From Paenibacillus_E qinlingensis (GTDB taxonomy: Bacteria; Bacillota; Bacilli; Paenibacillales; NBRC-103111): 64,000 bases of DNA. The notes beneath the pieces are model-generated. The model was not told the DNA's origin, made no database searches, and worked only from the letters and a program-made list of their open reading frames with translations. Location of the stretch: positions 33,250 through 97,249 of the forward strand of contig NZ_JAQIVH010000038.1 in assembly GCF_028746185.1 (NCBI RefSeq). The letters are read 5' to 3'. The position numbers and the translations under genes are program-made. Numbering within the stretch: position 1 is the first letter of the stretch; each line of letters begins with the position of its first letter. Positions 27,212 to 36,773 of this stretch are shown here, one piece after another.

Positions 27212-29083
27212 TCACTCTATCGTATAAACGGCACGGTACGCCGCTCCACACCCTTGCCTTCTTACCAACACACCGGATCGTTTCTTAGCTGTTGTATCTT
27301 CGTAGCCTTCGAATACATAAACATCAGTTCCTATGCACCCTTCCATCCGAAGCGTTAACGTTCTTTCTCCCATAATCCACCGTATCGACCAGCTGTCACT
27401 TGTCGTGCATACACGCAGATTCATCAAGTGCTGATAGCCAAACTCGCTCCCGATGGGTGAACACGGCTGCGTTTCAAACGCCGTCTCCATCCTCCCTTGG
27501 CAATGAAAAAGCCAATCTGTCTGATGTTCGTCCGCAGTGATGACCTCAAACGTATCCGAGATGCATCCTTCTTGAAGCTGAATATCGCGTGCATAATCAA
27601 CGCCAGGATATACCTCTTTCGCTTTGGCACGGATGCGATTCCTCTCCGGTTCAAATTGTTCAATCATTCCCCGCTCCGAATAGACCTGATCAACACCATC
27701 GACGACGACTGTATTATGAGCGATTGTCTTCCGCTGCCACTCTAGAAACAAGAAAGAACCATACCCATTCGAGGAAATATCGTGAGACCATAGGTAATCC
27801 GCATCGAACAGCTCGATATTCATTACATCAGGGTGCGCATGGCTCCGCGTATTCAGTCCGTATTTCATAAATAAAGCTGTTTTCCCTGCCCGTAACGAAC
27901 AAATCTGAGAAGCTGGATAGTTTGTTGTGACGCGGAGCATCTCTTCCCCTGCGTATTCCCCTTTGCCGAAGAGGAGACGCTGAACCCACCCTTCAGGTGA
28001 GTTTTCGATCATCCCTCCATAAGCCATCGTTTGCCGATAGTACGCCCCATAGGATCTGGAAAGCGCATATTCAAAGGCTGGATCTGGGAACAATCGATTC
28101 GCGTACTCATACTGTCCCGCATAGTGAGTCAGTGCGATATTTGGCCAGCCATCATTCGGATTCGGGAAAACACCGTTATCGAACACAAGCTCAGCTGGGA
28201 ACACATACATCCGTTTAACAATCTCTTCCATCCCATTGCATGTCACCTCATACATACGGGCGAATAACAGGAAATAAGTAAACGGTTCTACACAATAGAA
28301 ATGATAATGAAATGAACCTTCGTACCAGAAACCTTCCGCTGTTACCCCCTGCTGCAATTGCTGCAGCAAGCCGAATGGCCCCTCCAATGCTCTCTCCACG
28401 TAGCTGCTATCACCGAAGAACATCCCCGTCATGCCCACAGCCGCCTTCATCCAACACGTAATGTTGTGAATACTCTTACAGAGTTTTTCCAGCAGCTCTA
28501 CCTGGGGATTAAACAGATGACTTTTGTAGTGCTGAAGCTCTGCGGTGCTGAACGTCTCTTTAATCATCTCCATGCCCTGCAATAGCCAAATCATACCAAC
28601 CGCATCGCAGAGATTAATGCCAGCTATTTTTCCAACATAACCCGCTGGAACATCTACCTGAAGCTGCTCATAATGATCGCAATAGAATGACAAGACGCTG
28701 CGGATGTAAGCCGGGTAACGTTCATCGCCCGTGAGCTGATACAGCACCCCTGCATAAAAAACGTGTTTGTGCGCTTCATCCCGGTACAAATAATTCCAGG
28801 CTTGATCGAATCGTGCACCCTTGTTGACGTGGCCACAGCTTCCGCAGCTATTCACATGAGGGGCTTCCCGCTCGAAATCAATCCTGCTCCCGCAAGCTTC
28901 ACAGAAATAGTTATGCCCCCACCCCGTAATTCTCCTTGGATCATCTGCGTAATGAGTGACCCACCACTCCGTGGTCTCAACCAGAGTATCATAAACGGTC
29001 TTCGCCCAAGCTTCCGTCCGAATTTTCTCTTGAACAGCCTGCCAATCCTGTACATAGCTCACGTCAACACTCGTCTCCTTCAT
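27212..29083 (-). CDS. heparinase II/III-like polysaccharide lyase or hydrolase
   Basis: 623 residues, no signal peptide. The N-terminal ~330 residues are a helical toroid, and the C-terminal ~270 are a beta-sandwich with NTRSHAHPDVMNIELF, which holds the family's conserved His, and NTVVVDGVDQ. A small CxxC...CxxC element lies near the start (CEACGSR...CGSCGH), possibly a zinc site, which is unusual for lyases. The family includes heparin, alginate and oligo-alginate lyases. A cytosolic enzyme would act on imported oligosaccharides. The ATG has a weak ribosome site; a GTG seven codons in follows AAGGAG at 12 bases. Confidence 0.82.
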   Translation of the reverse strand: MKETSVDVSYVQDWQAVQEKIRTEAWAKTVYDTLVETTEWWVTHYADDPRRITGWGHNYFCEACGSRIDFEREAPHVNSCGSCGHVNKGARFDQAWNYLYRDEAHKHVFYAGVLYQLTGDERYPAYIRSVLSFYCDHYEQLQVDVPAGYVGKIAGINLCDAVGMIWLLQGMEMIKETFSTAELQHYKSHLFNPQVELLEKLCKSIHNITCWMKAAVGMTGMFFGDSSYVERALEGPFGLLQQLQQGVTAEGFWYEGSFHYHFYCVEPFTYFLLFARMYEVTCNGMEEIVKRMYVFPAELVFDNGVFPNPNDGWPNIALTHYAGQYEYANRLFPDPAFEYALSRSYGAYYRQTMAYGGMIENSPEGWVQRLLFGKGEYAGEEMLRVTTNYPASQICSLRAGKTALFMKYGLNTRSHAHPDVMNIELFDADYLWSHDISSNGYGSFLFLEWQRKTIAHNTVVVDGVDQVYSERGMIEQFEPERNRIRAKAKEVYPGVDYARDIQLQEGCISDTFEVITADEHQTDWLFHCQGRMETAFETQPCSPIGSEFGYQHLMNLRVCTTSDSWSIRWIMGERTLTLRMEGCIGTDVYVFEGYEDTTAKKRSGVLVRRQGCGAAYRAVYTIE

Positions 29084-29121
29084 ACTTCGTGCAATTTACG
29101 ATCGACAGTTTCCCTTAACGA

Positions 29122-30273
29122 CTAGCGTGTCATTCCGACCAGTGCGCGATCTAAATCCTCAATTATCGAATCTGCACTCTCTAGACCAACTGAAATGCGC
29201 ATCAGACCGATCGGAATTCCTGACAAGAGGGATGTCTCCTCGTTGACCCATAGCCCAGGTGAATTAATGAGACTCTCGAAACCACCCCAGCTGGGACCTT
29301 CTTCGAAATAGCGCAAGCCCTTCATCATCTTCATAATCTGCTGTTTGTCGCCCTTAGGCACGAAGCTTAGTAAACCGGAGTAACCGGACATCTGCCTGCA
29401 CCCAAGCTCGTATTGCGGATGGCTAGGCAAGCCTGGATAGTAGACAGCGGATACGCGAGAATGACCTTCAAGGAAAGCAGCGACCTTCTTGCCATTCTCC
29501 TCATGCTGCCTCATCCGAACCGCGAGGGTTCGCAAGCTCCGAATAAGGAGCCAGGATTGGTGGGGATCCATAACAGCCCCAAACAAACTTCTTTCGTTAT
29601 TGGTAATCGATTCTAGAATCTGCTTACTGCCTACAATGACACCACCCAGAATATCGCTGTGTCCACCCAAATATTTCGATGCGGAGTGAACCACAAGATC
29701 AATGCCATAGGCTAGAGGATTCTGATAGAGCGGCGTCGCCCATGTATTATCAATAATCGTCGCAATCCCGTAAGATTTCGCCAAAGCGGAGATGGCCTGC
29801 AAATCCTGAAGCGAGAAAATATTCGATAGCGGACTTTCCAAATAAATAACTTTCGTATTCGGGCGAATCGCTTGTTCGAATTCCTCGATGCTTTCCCCTG
29901 ATACGAGCGTAACCTCACAGCCGAACTTCTTCATGTAGGTTTCCAGAAATGCTTTCGCCGGCACGTAGGCCGCACGGGGACAGATCACATGGCTATCTTT
30001 CTCAAGATAGTAGGACAAGGCAGCGCTTATAGCGGCCATGCCCGAAGAGAAACAACGTGCTTCCTCCCCACCCTCTAGCGCTGCGATTTTCATTTCGGCA
30101 ATCTCCGTCGTCGGGTTGGCTACGCGCGTATACGTATACCCGTGATTAACCGTTTTCCTTGTGAACAGTGAATTTTGAAAAATAGGCGGGACGATGGCAC
30201 CCAAAAAACGGTCATAATCGTCACCGAGATGAGCAAGAAGGTCTTCCTTACTCTTGAAGTCATCTTTGTCCAT
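29122..30273 (-). CDS. PLP-dependent Cys/Met metabolism enzyme (cystathionine synthase/lyase-like)
   Basis: 383 residues, the normal length of the family. Visible motifs are YTYTRVANPTTEIAEMKIAALEGGEEARCFSSGMAA (split here: YTRVANPT, then FSSGMAAI), the DNTWATPLYQNP segment with the PLP-contacting Asp, and HSASKYLGGHSD with the Schiff-base Lys. Such enzymes make or break carbon-sulfur bonds (cystathionine gamma-synthase or lyase, methionine gamma-lyase). Reaction direction cannot be assigned. AAGGAGG precedes the ATG. It lies between PhyH (14 bases upstream) and the heparinase-like gene (38 bases downstream), so its role is probably tied to that operon and not to general methionine synthesis. 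Confidence 0.88.
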   Translation of the reverse strand: MDKDDFKSKEDLLAHLGDDYDRFLGAIVPPIFQNSLFTRKTVNHGYTYTRVANPTTEIAEMKIAALEGGEEARCFSSGMAAISAALSYYLEKDSHVICPRAAYVPAKAFLETYMKKFGCEVTLVSGESIEEFEQAIRPNTKVIYLESPLSNIFSLQDLQAISALAKSYGIATIIDNTWATPLYQNPLAYGIDLVVHSASKYLGGHSDILGGVIVGSKQILESITNNERSLFGAVMDPHQSWLLIRSLRTLAVRMRQHEENGKKVAAFLEGHSRVSAVYYPGLPSHPQYELGCRQMSGYSGLLSFVPKGDKQQIMKMMKGLRYFEEGPSWGGFESLINSPGLWVNEETSLLSGIPIGLMRISVGLESADSIIEDLDRALVGMTR

Positions 30274-30287
30274 ATCTACCCTCCTCC

Positions 30288-31085
30288 TTACGATCTGGAG
30301 GCTAATAGTGGGAACATCCGACCTGCCAACGGTTGATTCTCCTGCAAGTTCAAATCCATTGTTATCGCATGTTTCTTCCCGTTAAAGGTCGTTCCATCCG
30401 GCATGTAAATAATCGCAAGTGCACGCCTAGGTTTATCCGTTACATTTGAATGCGCATAGTGAAAGGTAAGCCCATTATGAAACGTACAGCTGCCTGCTTT
30501 TAACGGCACCTTCACAGGCTTTGCGTTCTCGTAATCGGTCCCTTTAACGAACTCGAATAAATCTTGAGGATTAGCCAAATCGATATGGTTCAGTTTACCG
30601 GCATTTTGCGATTTCGGTACGAACATCATACAACCATTCGATTCATCCACGTCATCGAGTGCGATCCATATCGACATAGCTCCCTGCTCCGTCATGGGCC
30701 AATAAGGGTAATCTTGATGCCACGGGGTCGGCTTCGAATCGCCTGGCATTTTCCATAGGGCATGATCGTGAAAGAGACGAATCCCGCTAGCCCCAGTAAG
30801 CTCGAGTGCCATTTGCGCAAAACGCGGGTTGAATGAATATTTATGCATGCCGGCATGGTCCCGCCAGACGTTAACACGCTGGTTAAGCACACGGTAGTAG
30901 CTGCCGCCTTTTTTATCCGTTTGCAAGGACAGCGACGCAGACTCCTCGACCATCACTTCTTCCATGCATTGACGAAGCTCAATTAACTCTTGCTCATTCA
31001 GTACATTATCCACTTGCACGAACCCGTTCTCTTGATAAAATGTGCGTTGCTCCAAGGTTAATAGCGATTGAATAGCGTTGGTCAT
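30288..31085 (-). CDS. phytanoyl-CoA dioxygenase (PhyH) family Fe/2-oxoglutarate enzyme
   Basis: 265 residues. The double-stranded beta-helix iron triad is visible: HQD in TPWHQDYPYW (His, Asp) and the distal His in FHNGLTFHYAHSN, followed by Arg in KPRRALAI that would bind 2-oxoglutarate. The family hydroxylates many small molecules, and the substrate is unknown here. AAAGGAG precedes the ATG. It is the first gene of the probable PhyH-PLP-heparinase-diiron operon and is divergent from a cupin/AraC regulator, a likely controller. Confidence 0.9.
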   Translation of the reverse strand: MTNAIQSLLTLEQRTFYQENGFVQVDNVLNEQELIELRQCMEEVMVEESASLSLQTDKKGGSYYRVLNQRVNVWRDHAGMHKYSFNPRFAQMALELTGASGIRLFHDHALWKMPGDSKPTPWHQDYPYWPMTEQGAMSIWIALDDVDESNGCMMFVPKSQNAGKLNHIDLANPQDLFEFVKGTDYENAKPVKVPLKAGSCTFHNGLTFHYAHSNVTDKPRRALAIIYMPDGTTFNGKKHAITMDLNLQENQPLAGRMFPLLASRS

Positions 31086-31264
31086 GGCAGCCAGCTCCTT
31101 TTGTACTTTCTGTACTTTAATTTCACTTTATCATGTGTACAGGGGAGCAGACTTGGTGAATTCATCAGAGTTTCAAGGTGATTTACCAGCTTTCCTTCTA
31201 ACTAGATATACTCTATGATAAAAAGTACTGAAGCACTTATCTTCCTATCCGGAGGTCTTGTCCG

Positions 31265-32149
31265 ATGACCCGATTTCAAAACGAAGCTTACTTGGAAGCA
31301 TCCGAATTCCCCTTTCATCTCGAGCAGTACACGTTCAAAAAAAAAGAATCCGTCAAGCCGCATTCACACGAATTCATCGAATTTGTGTATGTGGTAGAGG
31401 GATCGGGTCGTCATATCTATGCAGGAGCGGAATACCTTATCCAAGAAGGTGACGTCTTCGTCATCGAGCCGGATGTCGAGCATGCTTATTTCGTGGATGA
31501 ACATCTCATCGTTTATAACATACTGCTTGCTCCTTCCATTTTAAGTCACGAGCTTCAATCGCTATCCAACGTAACGTCGTTCGTCGACTTTTTCTATGTG
31601 GAGCCTTTTCTGCGGCAGTCCGTGCATTTCCAATCCCATCTCAGACTGAATCCGCACCAACGGATCGAGATGAAACAGCTGCTGGACCGTATCCTTAGCG
31701 AATACACCGAGAAGATGCTCGGTTATCGTCTGCTCGTGAAGACCAGACTCATCGAAATGTTCGTATTCCTCAGCCGCTGCTACGATCAAATGCTGCACAA
31801 ACCAATGACAGCGCTAGCTTCTGAGCATAAAATTATTGAGCGCGTAGCCGAGTTTATCGAGCTGCATCACGCGAATCCGCTGTCGCTTGCCCAAGTCAGC
31901 CAGATGTGCGGCATGAGCCAGTCCGCCTTCACATCTAGGTTTAAGCAGTACATGGGCAAGACTTTTATCGAATTCCGCAATGAAATTCGCATACGGATAG
32001 CGAAAGAGTTGATGCTCTCTTCAAATAGCAACATTTTACAGATAGCGCAAGAGGTCGGCTTCGACGACTTGAGCTTTTTCAACAAGCTTTTTAAGCAGAT
32101 GAACGGGATTTCACCTGGCAAATTCCGCAGAGGCCAGAAAGAAGCTTAA
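31265..32149 (+). CDS. AraC-family regulator with N-terminal cupin sensor
   Basis: 294 residues. The N-terminal cupin (about 15-90) contains KPHSHEFIEFVYVVEG and GDVFVIEPDVEHAY. The C-terminal AraC domain (about 190-292) has two helix-turn-helix units, LSLAQVSQMCGMSQSAFTSR and ILQIAQEVGFDDLSFFNKLF, ending in GISPGKFR. Such proteins bind a sugar in the cupin and activate transcription. GGAGGT precedes the ATG. It is divergent from the PhyH operon and convergent with the GH78-like gene, so it could govern either or both. Confidence 0.93.
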   Translation: MTRFQNEAYLEASEFPFHLEQYTFKKKESVKPHSHEFIEFVYVVEGSGRHIYAGAEYLIQEGDVFVIEPDVEHAYFVDEHLIVYNILLAPSILSHELQSLSNVTSFVDFFYVEPFLRQSVHFQSHLRLNPHQRIEMKQLLDRILSEYTEKMLGYRLLVKTRLIEMFVFLSRCYDQMLHKPMTALASEHKIIERVAEFIELHHANPLSLAQVSQMCGMSQSAFTSRFKQYMGKTFIEFRNEIRIRIAKELMLSSNSNILQIAQEVGFDDLSFFNKLFKQMNGISPGKFRRGQKEA

Positions 32150-32182
32150 CGTCATCACCTGCCTGAACATCTCCATTCCGCG

Positions 32183-35026
32183 CTATCCGATCACATGAAT
32201 CTGAATATCCCAATCCGCCCACTGCTCATGTACAGCCTCTACTTGAATTTCTAGCGGAACAGCTACATGCATCACTCGTTTTCCCGCTTCCTTGGACCAC
32301 GATACATCGATACGCCCGTAAACAGTCGGAACGCTCCCCTCTGCCCAGAGCAGTTCCGTCACAGGCGGGGCGATTCGAATTTTCCGGTAACCCTCCTCTA
32401 CTTTCTCAATGCCCAGCAGCTGATTGCCAAGGACAAAAGCTGGCGCAGCTGACCAAGCATGCGCATGACTCCTAGGGAATACCTGAAAGGTCTCCCACGT
32501 AGTGGTGGCGCCGTATCGGATCATTTGACCCCAGTCCGTCTTAATTTGCGCCAGTGTGCGATCCAGTTCACCGAAACGCTTCCACACCTCAAACAAATAG
32601 AACGAGAAAAAGGGAGAGCCAATTTGAATCCAACTCTTCGGTGGATGAAGCAGCTGAGGTTCGATAATGAGCATCTGCCGCTCTCCCAGGCAGTCCGCCA
32701 GATACAGCAACACTTGCGTCTGGAGACTTGTCGTTGTGGAAGGCTTACCATTACGGTGGATACCATCTAGGTAGACTTGAGCCTCATCGTCCCACAAATG
32801 TTCACCAATCGCGCGCTTCAACTGCTCTGCGTGTTGTAGCAGCTCCCTCGCTTCGCCTTGTAGACCCAGCGTTTCCGCCATCTCCGCTGCGATTCGGTGG
32901 CATTGGGCCAACTGCGCCTGCTGCGCTGTGACTACACCAACGGAGGGAATATCGATTGGCGCCCAATCGAGCATATTCCAAGAGCTGGTATCGAATAGGC
33001 CATCGTCGTTGAGAAATCCTCTGTACGCTTCGAGTGTTATCCTGATTTCCGGATAGATCGCCTCGATGAATGTAGGGTCGCCGCTGTAATCGACATACTC
33101 CTTACAGGCAATAATCCAACTAAACGTCCACATCGGAATTGCTGCCTGCCAATCCGTAGGAAATAAGGCAAGCAGAAGCGGACTTTGGCTCCGCGAACGC
33201 GGTACCATTTCCAAGCAATGCCTGACAAGCTCATAGGAACCGAACAACTGATAGTTAACAAGTGCGCTCACTCGGCAATCCCCTACCCAGAATACCTGCT
33301 CATAGGTGGGACAATCGACGAATGTATCCTCCATGCACATATGTGAGGTATGCCTCGAAATTTCCCAAATGTCATTCAGCAAGGGATCTGAACAGCGGAA
33401 TAACGCTTTATCCGTGCCCGGGTAGCTAGATTGGTTCAGCTGAACTCGGTGAATCCGTATCTGCGTATTAGCGTTACGCACCGCCACGATCACATATCGG
33501 AATCCCATCCGGGTAAAGCTCTTGAACACCTGTCTACCTTCACGGCAAATGTATCGAAATGAATTATTGCAGCCGGATGTATAGGCATTGACGCCATTGA
33601 CGCGGTTCTCGAAGCCGTAGACATCGATCACCGTCCCTTGAGGTGCATCAACTTCTAGTTCAATCGTACCTACATAAATTTTCCCGAAATCCAATACGAT
33701 TTCCAGATCCCCGCCTTCTACGGTGTCAGGAAGTACTGTCGGCAGCAGATGATCATGGAGCATTCGCTCTAGCTGGTTCGTAATGGGATAGTGCTTGACG
33801 AATCGTTTACGCATCATCAACGAATAGATCATTTTATTAACAAGCACATGCCTAGGATGAACATTTTTGCACATGTCATGGTACGCCTCGAACGCCTTCA
33901 AAGTGGAGCAAGCTCCTATTTCCAGCAGCAGCGCATGCTCGTGATTCAAACCTGTTCTCTTCTCAACGCCCCCGTATACAGGCTGAAAGCCATCGGCATA
34001 CGATTCTATCGATTCGAATGGGCCAATGGTTACGAAGGAGCTGTCCTGATCGTCCCCCCTAGGATGAGCGAAATGCAGTTCCCTATCGAAATCAAATTCC
34101 ATATGGCAGAACAAATCATTATGAACGCCGCAAATTTCCAGCATGAACAGATGCTCGCCAGCTGCCAGCCCTATCTCGTCATTATGAACATACCAGCGGT
34201 CATTTATCTTGAACCGTCCCTGAACGCCGTTCCATTTGGAATGGGCGAACGTTAAACGACCTTTGGCTTCTGACTCAGCCACCAGCCTAACGGCCAAAAA
34301 CCCGCTGAATATCTTCGCATTCGCATCGCGCGAGCCTGGATACAAATTATCTCGCATATTGACAGATATCACTTGGCGGATGGGTGCAATTTCACTAAGT
34401 GCTAGGATCTGCTTCGGCCTGATGATCTGTGTGGACAACGGCTCAATGACTCGGGGATACAGTCGCCCCCAAGGCGCTCCTCCATAGGGAGCAACAACTT
34501 CACTACTCACCCAGCTCCCGTCATCGTAAGTGGGAAGCACCCATTGATCGCTCAGCGCATTGGCATCGTATATTTCCATCCAACCCAAATTCACATTTCG
34601 CTTGACGACATCAGCATCATATCCCTCATGTCTACAACAGAGCCATGTTTCATCTGTGCCAATCACTTGAATACCTTCTTCGCCCTGCAAGCATAATTCT
34701 GCAAGAAGACCCGCTTCATTCTCGATGTATTGATAATTGGAATGACCGTAGTGCCAGACCTGTACGGCAATTACATTCGCAACTGGCTTCAATAGGTGAG
34801 TAATATCAAACTCATCGTAATACCAGTGATCTGCGGTCGAACGAATAGGTCCTTCTCCCAGCTCCGTTCCATTTACCCATAACCTAAACTTGGTATCCGC
34901 AGAGATAGACAGTATTGCTCGATTAGATATCTCTGTCTCGTATGTAAACGTTTTCCTAAAAAGAATGTGCTCATTAATAGGTCTTCGGTCTCCCGACCTC
35001 CATATCCATTTCGCTTGTTCGAACAT
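32183..35026 (-). CDS. GH78-like alpha-L-rhamnosidase
   Basis: 947 residues, no signal peptide. N-terminal beta-sandwich domains (about 1-330) include WIWRSGDRRP, FRLWVNGTELGEGPIRS and the HYGHSN segment. An (alpha/alpha)6 catalytic domain follows (about 480-830) with FVDCPTYEQVFWVGDCRV, the counterpart of the GH78 DCPxRE...GD general-acid region but with TYEQ replacing the usual RE. A C-terminal sandwich ends with SAAPAFVLGNQLLGIEKVEEGYRKIRIAPP (split family landmarks). GH78 enzymes release terminal L-rhamnose. The altered motif leaves room for another specificity. AGGTGGGG precedes the ATG. It lies 26 bases after the SGNH gene on the same strand. Confidence 0.85.
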   Translation of the reverse strand: MFEQAKWIWRSGDRRPINEHILFRKTFTYETEISNRAILSISADTKFRLWVNGTELGEGPIRSTADHWYYDEFDITHLLKPVANVIAVQVWHYGHSNYQYIENEAGLLAELCLQGEEGIQVIGTDETWLCCRHEGYDADVVKRNVNLGWMEIYDANALSDQWVLPTYDDGSWVSSEVVAPYGGAPWGRLYPRVIEPLSTQIIRPKQILALSEIAPIRQVISVNMRDNLYPGSRDANAKIFSGFLAVRLVAESEAKGRLTFAHSKWNGVQGRFKINDRWYVHNDEIGLAAGEHLFMLEICGVHNDLFCHMEFDFDRELHFAHPRGDDQDSSFVTIGPFESIESYADGFQPVYGGVEKRTGLNHEHALLLEIGACSTLKAFEAYHDMCKNVHPRHVLVNKMIYSLMMRKRFVKHYPITNQLERMLHDHLLPTVLPDTVEGGDLEIVLDFGKIYVGTIELEVDAPQGTVIDVYGFENRVNGVNAYTSGCNNSFRYICREGRQVFKSFTRMGFRYVIVAVRNANTQIRIHRVQLNQSSYPGTDKALFRCSDPLLNDIWEISRHTSHMCMEDTFVDCPTYEQVFWVGDCRVSALVNYQLFGSYELVRHCLEMVPRSRSQSPLLLALFPTDWQAAIPMWTFSWIIACKEYVDYSGDPTFIEAIYPEIRITLEAYRGFLNDDGLFDTSSWNMLDWAPIDIPSVGVVTAQQAQLAQCHRIAAEMAETLGLQGEARELLQHAEQLKRAIGEHLWDDEAQVYLDGIHRNGKPSTTTSLQTQVLLYLADCLGERQMLIIEPQLLHPPKSWIQIGSPFFSFYLFEVWKRFGELDRTLAQIKTDWGQMIRYGATTTWETFQVFPRSHAHAWSAAPAFVLGNQLLGIEKVEEGYRKIRIAPPVTELLWAEGSVPTVYGRIDVSWSKEAGKRVMHVAVPLEIQVEAVHEQWADWDIQIHVIG
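34943..34956 (-). promoter_or_regulatory. Intragenic cre-like site in the GH78-like gene
   Basis: TGTAAACGTTTTCC matches the cre consensus at 13 of 14 positions, about 70-85 bases inside the coding start. CcpA sites within the first codons act as roadblocks in related bacteria, so a role is possible. Confidence 0.45.
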
Positions 35027-35052
35027 GCGGTGCTCCCCACCTTTTGTAGAAG

Positions 35053-35766
35053 TTATTCGTGTCCTTCGAATATTCGAGCTTCGATTCGTTCTGCTATTTG
35101 GACATGCATGGCGCGATCCGGATGATTAATGCCATTGGCTAATCTAACATGAGGGGCTTGCCCCTTTAGCAACCAGTCCTCAAACAACGCATATATGTCC
35201 ACATAAGCCAGCTTTTCTTGCTCCAAATACGCCCTCAGCGCAAGGGTATACAGCCGTAAACATCCCTTCTCAGCCGCATTTAAGAATCCAGGCAAGACAG
35301 GTCGATCCTTCTCATGAATGTTATTGTTGTCGTGCAACATCATCATATTTGGCGTAAGCAACAGCAGATCTGCTTCTGTATCTCGCTTCACAGTTCTCAC
35401 TAACGCGTCCATCTTCTCCAAATATGGCTTAAGCCCTGCCTCCCCAGCATGACAATCATTAACGCCGAAGCCAATGGTCACAAGATCCGGTTGATACGCA
35501 ATTACATCCCGCTGCCATCTCGCCTCCGACTTCACAGCCGTATCCCCCGATACGCCAGCATTGATGACATTCAGAATCGTCGTAGGATACCGTTTCACGA
35601 TACGACTCTTCAGCAGATTGTGGTAGACTTGCTCATGCTCGATGGTAGCGTATTCCATGCATCCTTGGGTCACACTATCACCGAAAGCAACGTAAGTGAC
35701 GGGGCGAGCTCGGACATCGTCTGCTTTCTCCTTTAAGCGCTTATGGAATCTGGCAAAAGCACTCAT
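35053..35766 (-). CDS. SGNH/GDSL-type esterase
   Basis: 237 residues, no signal peptide. All four blocks are visible: FGDSVTQG (Ser), NAGVSGDT (Gly), GFGVNDC (Asn), and a C-terminal NHPDRAMH (Asp/His). Family members remove acetyl or other acyl groups from sugars, for example rhamnogalacturonan acetylesterase. The start overlaps the aldo/keto reductase stop by four bases and the GH78-like gene follows within 26 bases, so an acyl-ester removal step in rhamnoside breakdown is a sensible inference. Confidence 0.9.
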   Translation of the reverse strand: MSAFARFHKRLKEKADDVRARPVTYVAFGDSVTQGCMEYATIEHEQVYHNLLKSRIVKRYPTTILNVINAGVSGDTAVKSEARWQRDVIAYQPDLVTIGFGVNDCHAGEAGLKPYLEKMDALVRTVKRDTEADLLLLTPNMMMLHDNNNIHEKDRPVLPGFLNAAEKGCLRLYTLALRAYLEQEKLAYVDIYALFEDWLLKGQAPHVRLANGINHPDRAMHVQIAERIEARIFEGHE

Positions 35767-36773
35767 AACGGATCCACCAACGTATCCGGATTATGATAAT
35801 TGCGCGGCCAATTGAACGGCTTCAATTGCTCCAGCAACTCTGGCGGCAACGGCTTGCCATCCGATACTTTGAGATTGACTTCCACTTCGTTCACGTTGCG
35901 CATCCCCGGAATGACGCAGCTTACAGCTTCATTCGACAAACAGAAACGAAGCGCAACTTCGGCAAGCGTCATCGTTGCATCGTATTCACGGACCATCCGT
36001 TTAATCGCATCCACCTTCTCCAGCGTCCGCGGGAAACGCTCGCCCTTGAAATAGTTCCGTCTTACATCACCTGGCGCGAACGTATCGTAAGTTTCCGGTG
36101 TCCAGCTGCCGATTAGCGAACCTTCATCAAAAGGGACCCGGGCAAGAACAGCGACGCCATTCTTCTTACATGTAGGAAACAGTTCTTCTGCAGGCCTCTG
36201 TTCGAAAATATTATAAACAACCTGCTCAGCCTGAATCAGCCCAGCTTCTGCAAGCGCAATACCGTCCTGCGGACGATAATCGCGAATGGACACGCCGAAT
36301 TCACGGATTTTGCCTTCCTTCTGGAGTTCCGTCAACGCCTCGTGCCACTCTAGATCTTCTAACCCCTTAGGGAACCAACCATGCAACTGATACAAATCAA
36401 TGGCTTCCACACCTAGCCTGGTCAAGCTGTCTTCGCACTGCTTGCGAATATGAGCTTTGGGATAGCGCCCTGTCATAGTTGGATCAAGCTCATTCGGATG
36501 CGGCCATTGAACGGGCTGCACCTTGGAAGCAATATAAATATGATTGTGATGCCATTCCTTGAGTGCCTGACCGATGACTTCCTCCGAGTGGCCTTTACCA
36601 TACATTTGAGCTGTGTCTACAAGGTTAATTCCCCTAGTCCAAGCTGCAAGCAAGGTTTTCACTGAATCACGGTCATCGACTTGACCGAAAGCCCCGCCAC
36701 CGCCAATCTGCCAGCCCCCGAAACCGATTTCTGAAATATCCCATCCCGTATTGCCAAATTTCCGATATTGCAT
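35763..36773 (-). CDS. aldo/keto reductase
   Basis: 336 residues from the ATG at 36773, which has GGAGGAG ten bases upstream; earlier in-frame ATGs overlap that site. TIM-barrel landmarks are FGNTGWDISEIGFGG, NLVDTAQMYGKGHSEEVIG (catalytic Asp/Tyr), IASKVQP (Lys), YQLHGWFPK (His) and SCVIPGMRNVNEVEVN near the NADPH site. It would oxidise or reduce a sugar or aldehyde in the cytosol. It is the first gene of the AKR-SGNH-GH78 operon and divergent from the BNR gene. Confidence 0.92.
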   Translation of the reverse strand: MQYRKFGNTGWDISEIGFGGWQIGGGGAFGQVDDRDSVKTLLAAWTRGINLVDTAQMYGKGHSEEVIGQALKEWHHNHIYIASKVQPVQWPHPNELDPTMTGRYPKAHIRKQCEDSLTRLGVEAIDLYQLHGWFPKGLEDLEWHEALTELQKEGKIREFGVSIRDYRPQDGIALAEAGLIQAEQVVYNIFEQRPAEELFPTCKKNGVAVLARVPFDEGSLIGSWTPETYDTFAPGDVRRNYFKGERFPRTLEKVDAIKRMVREYDATMTLAEVALRFCLSNEAVSCVIPGMRNVNEVEVNLKVSDGKPLPPELLEQLKPFNWPRNYHNPDTLVDPL

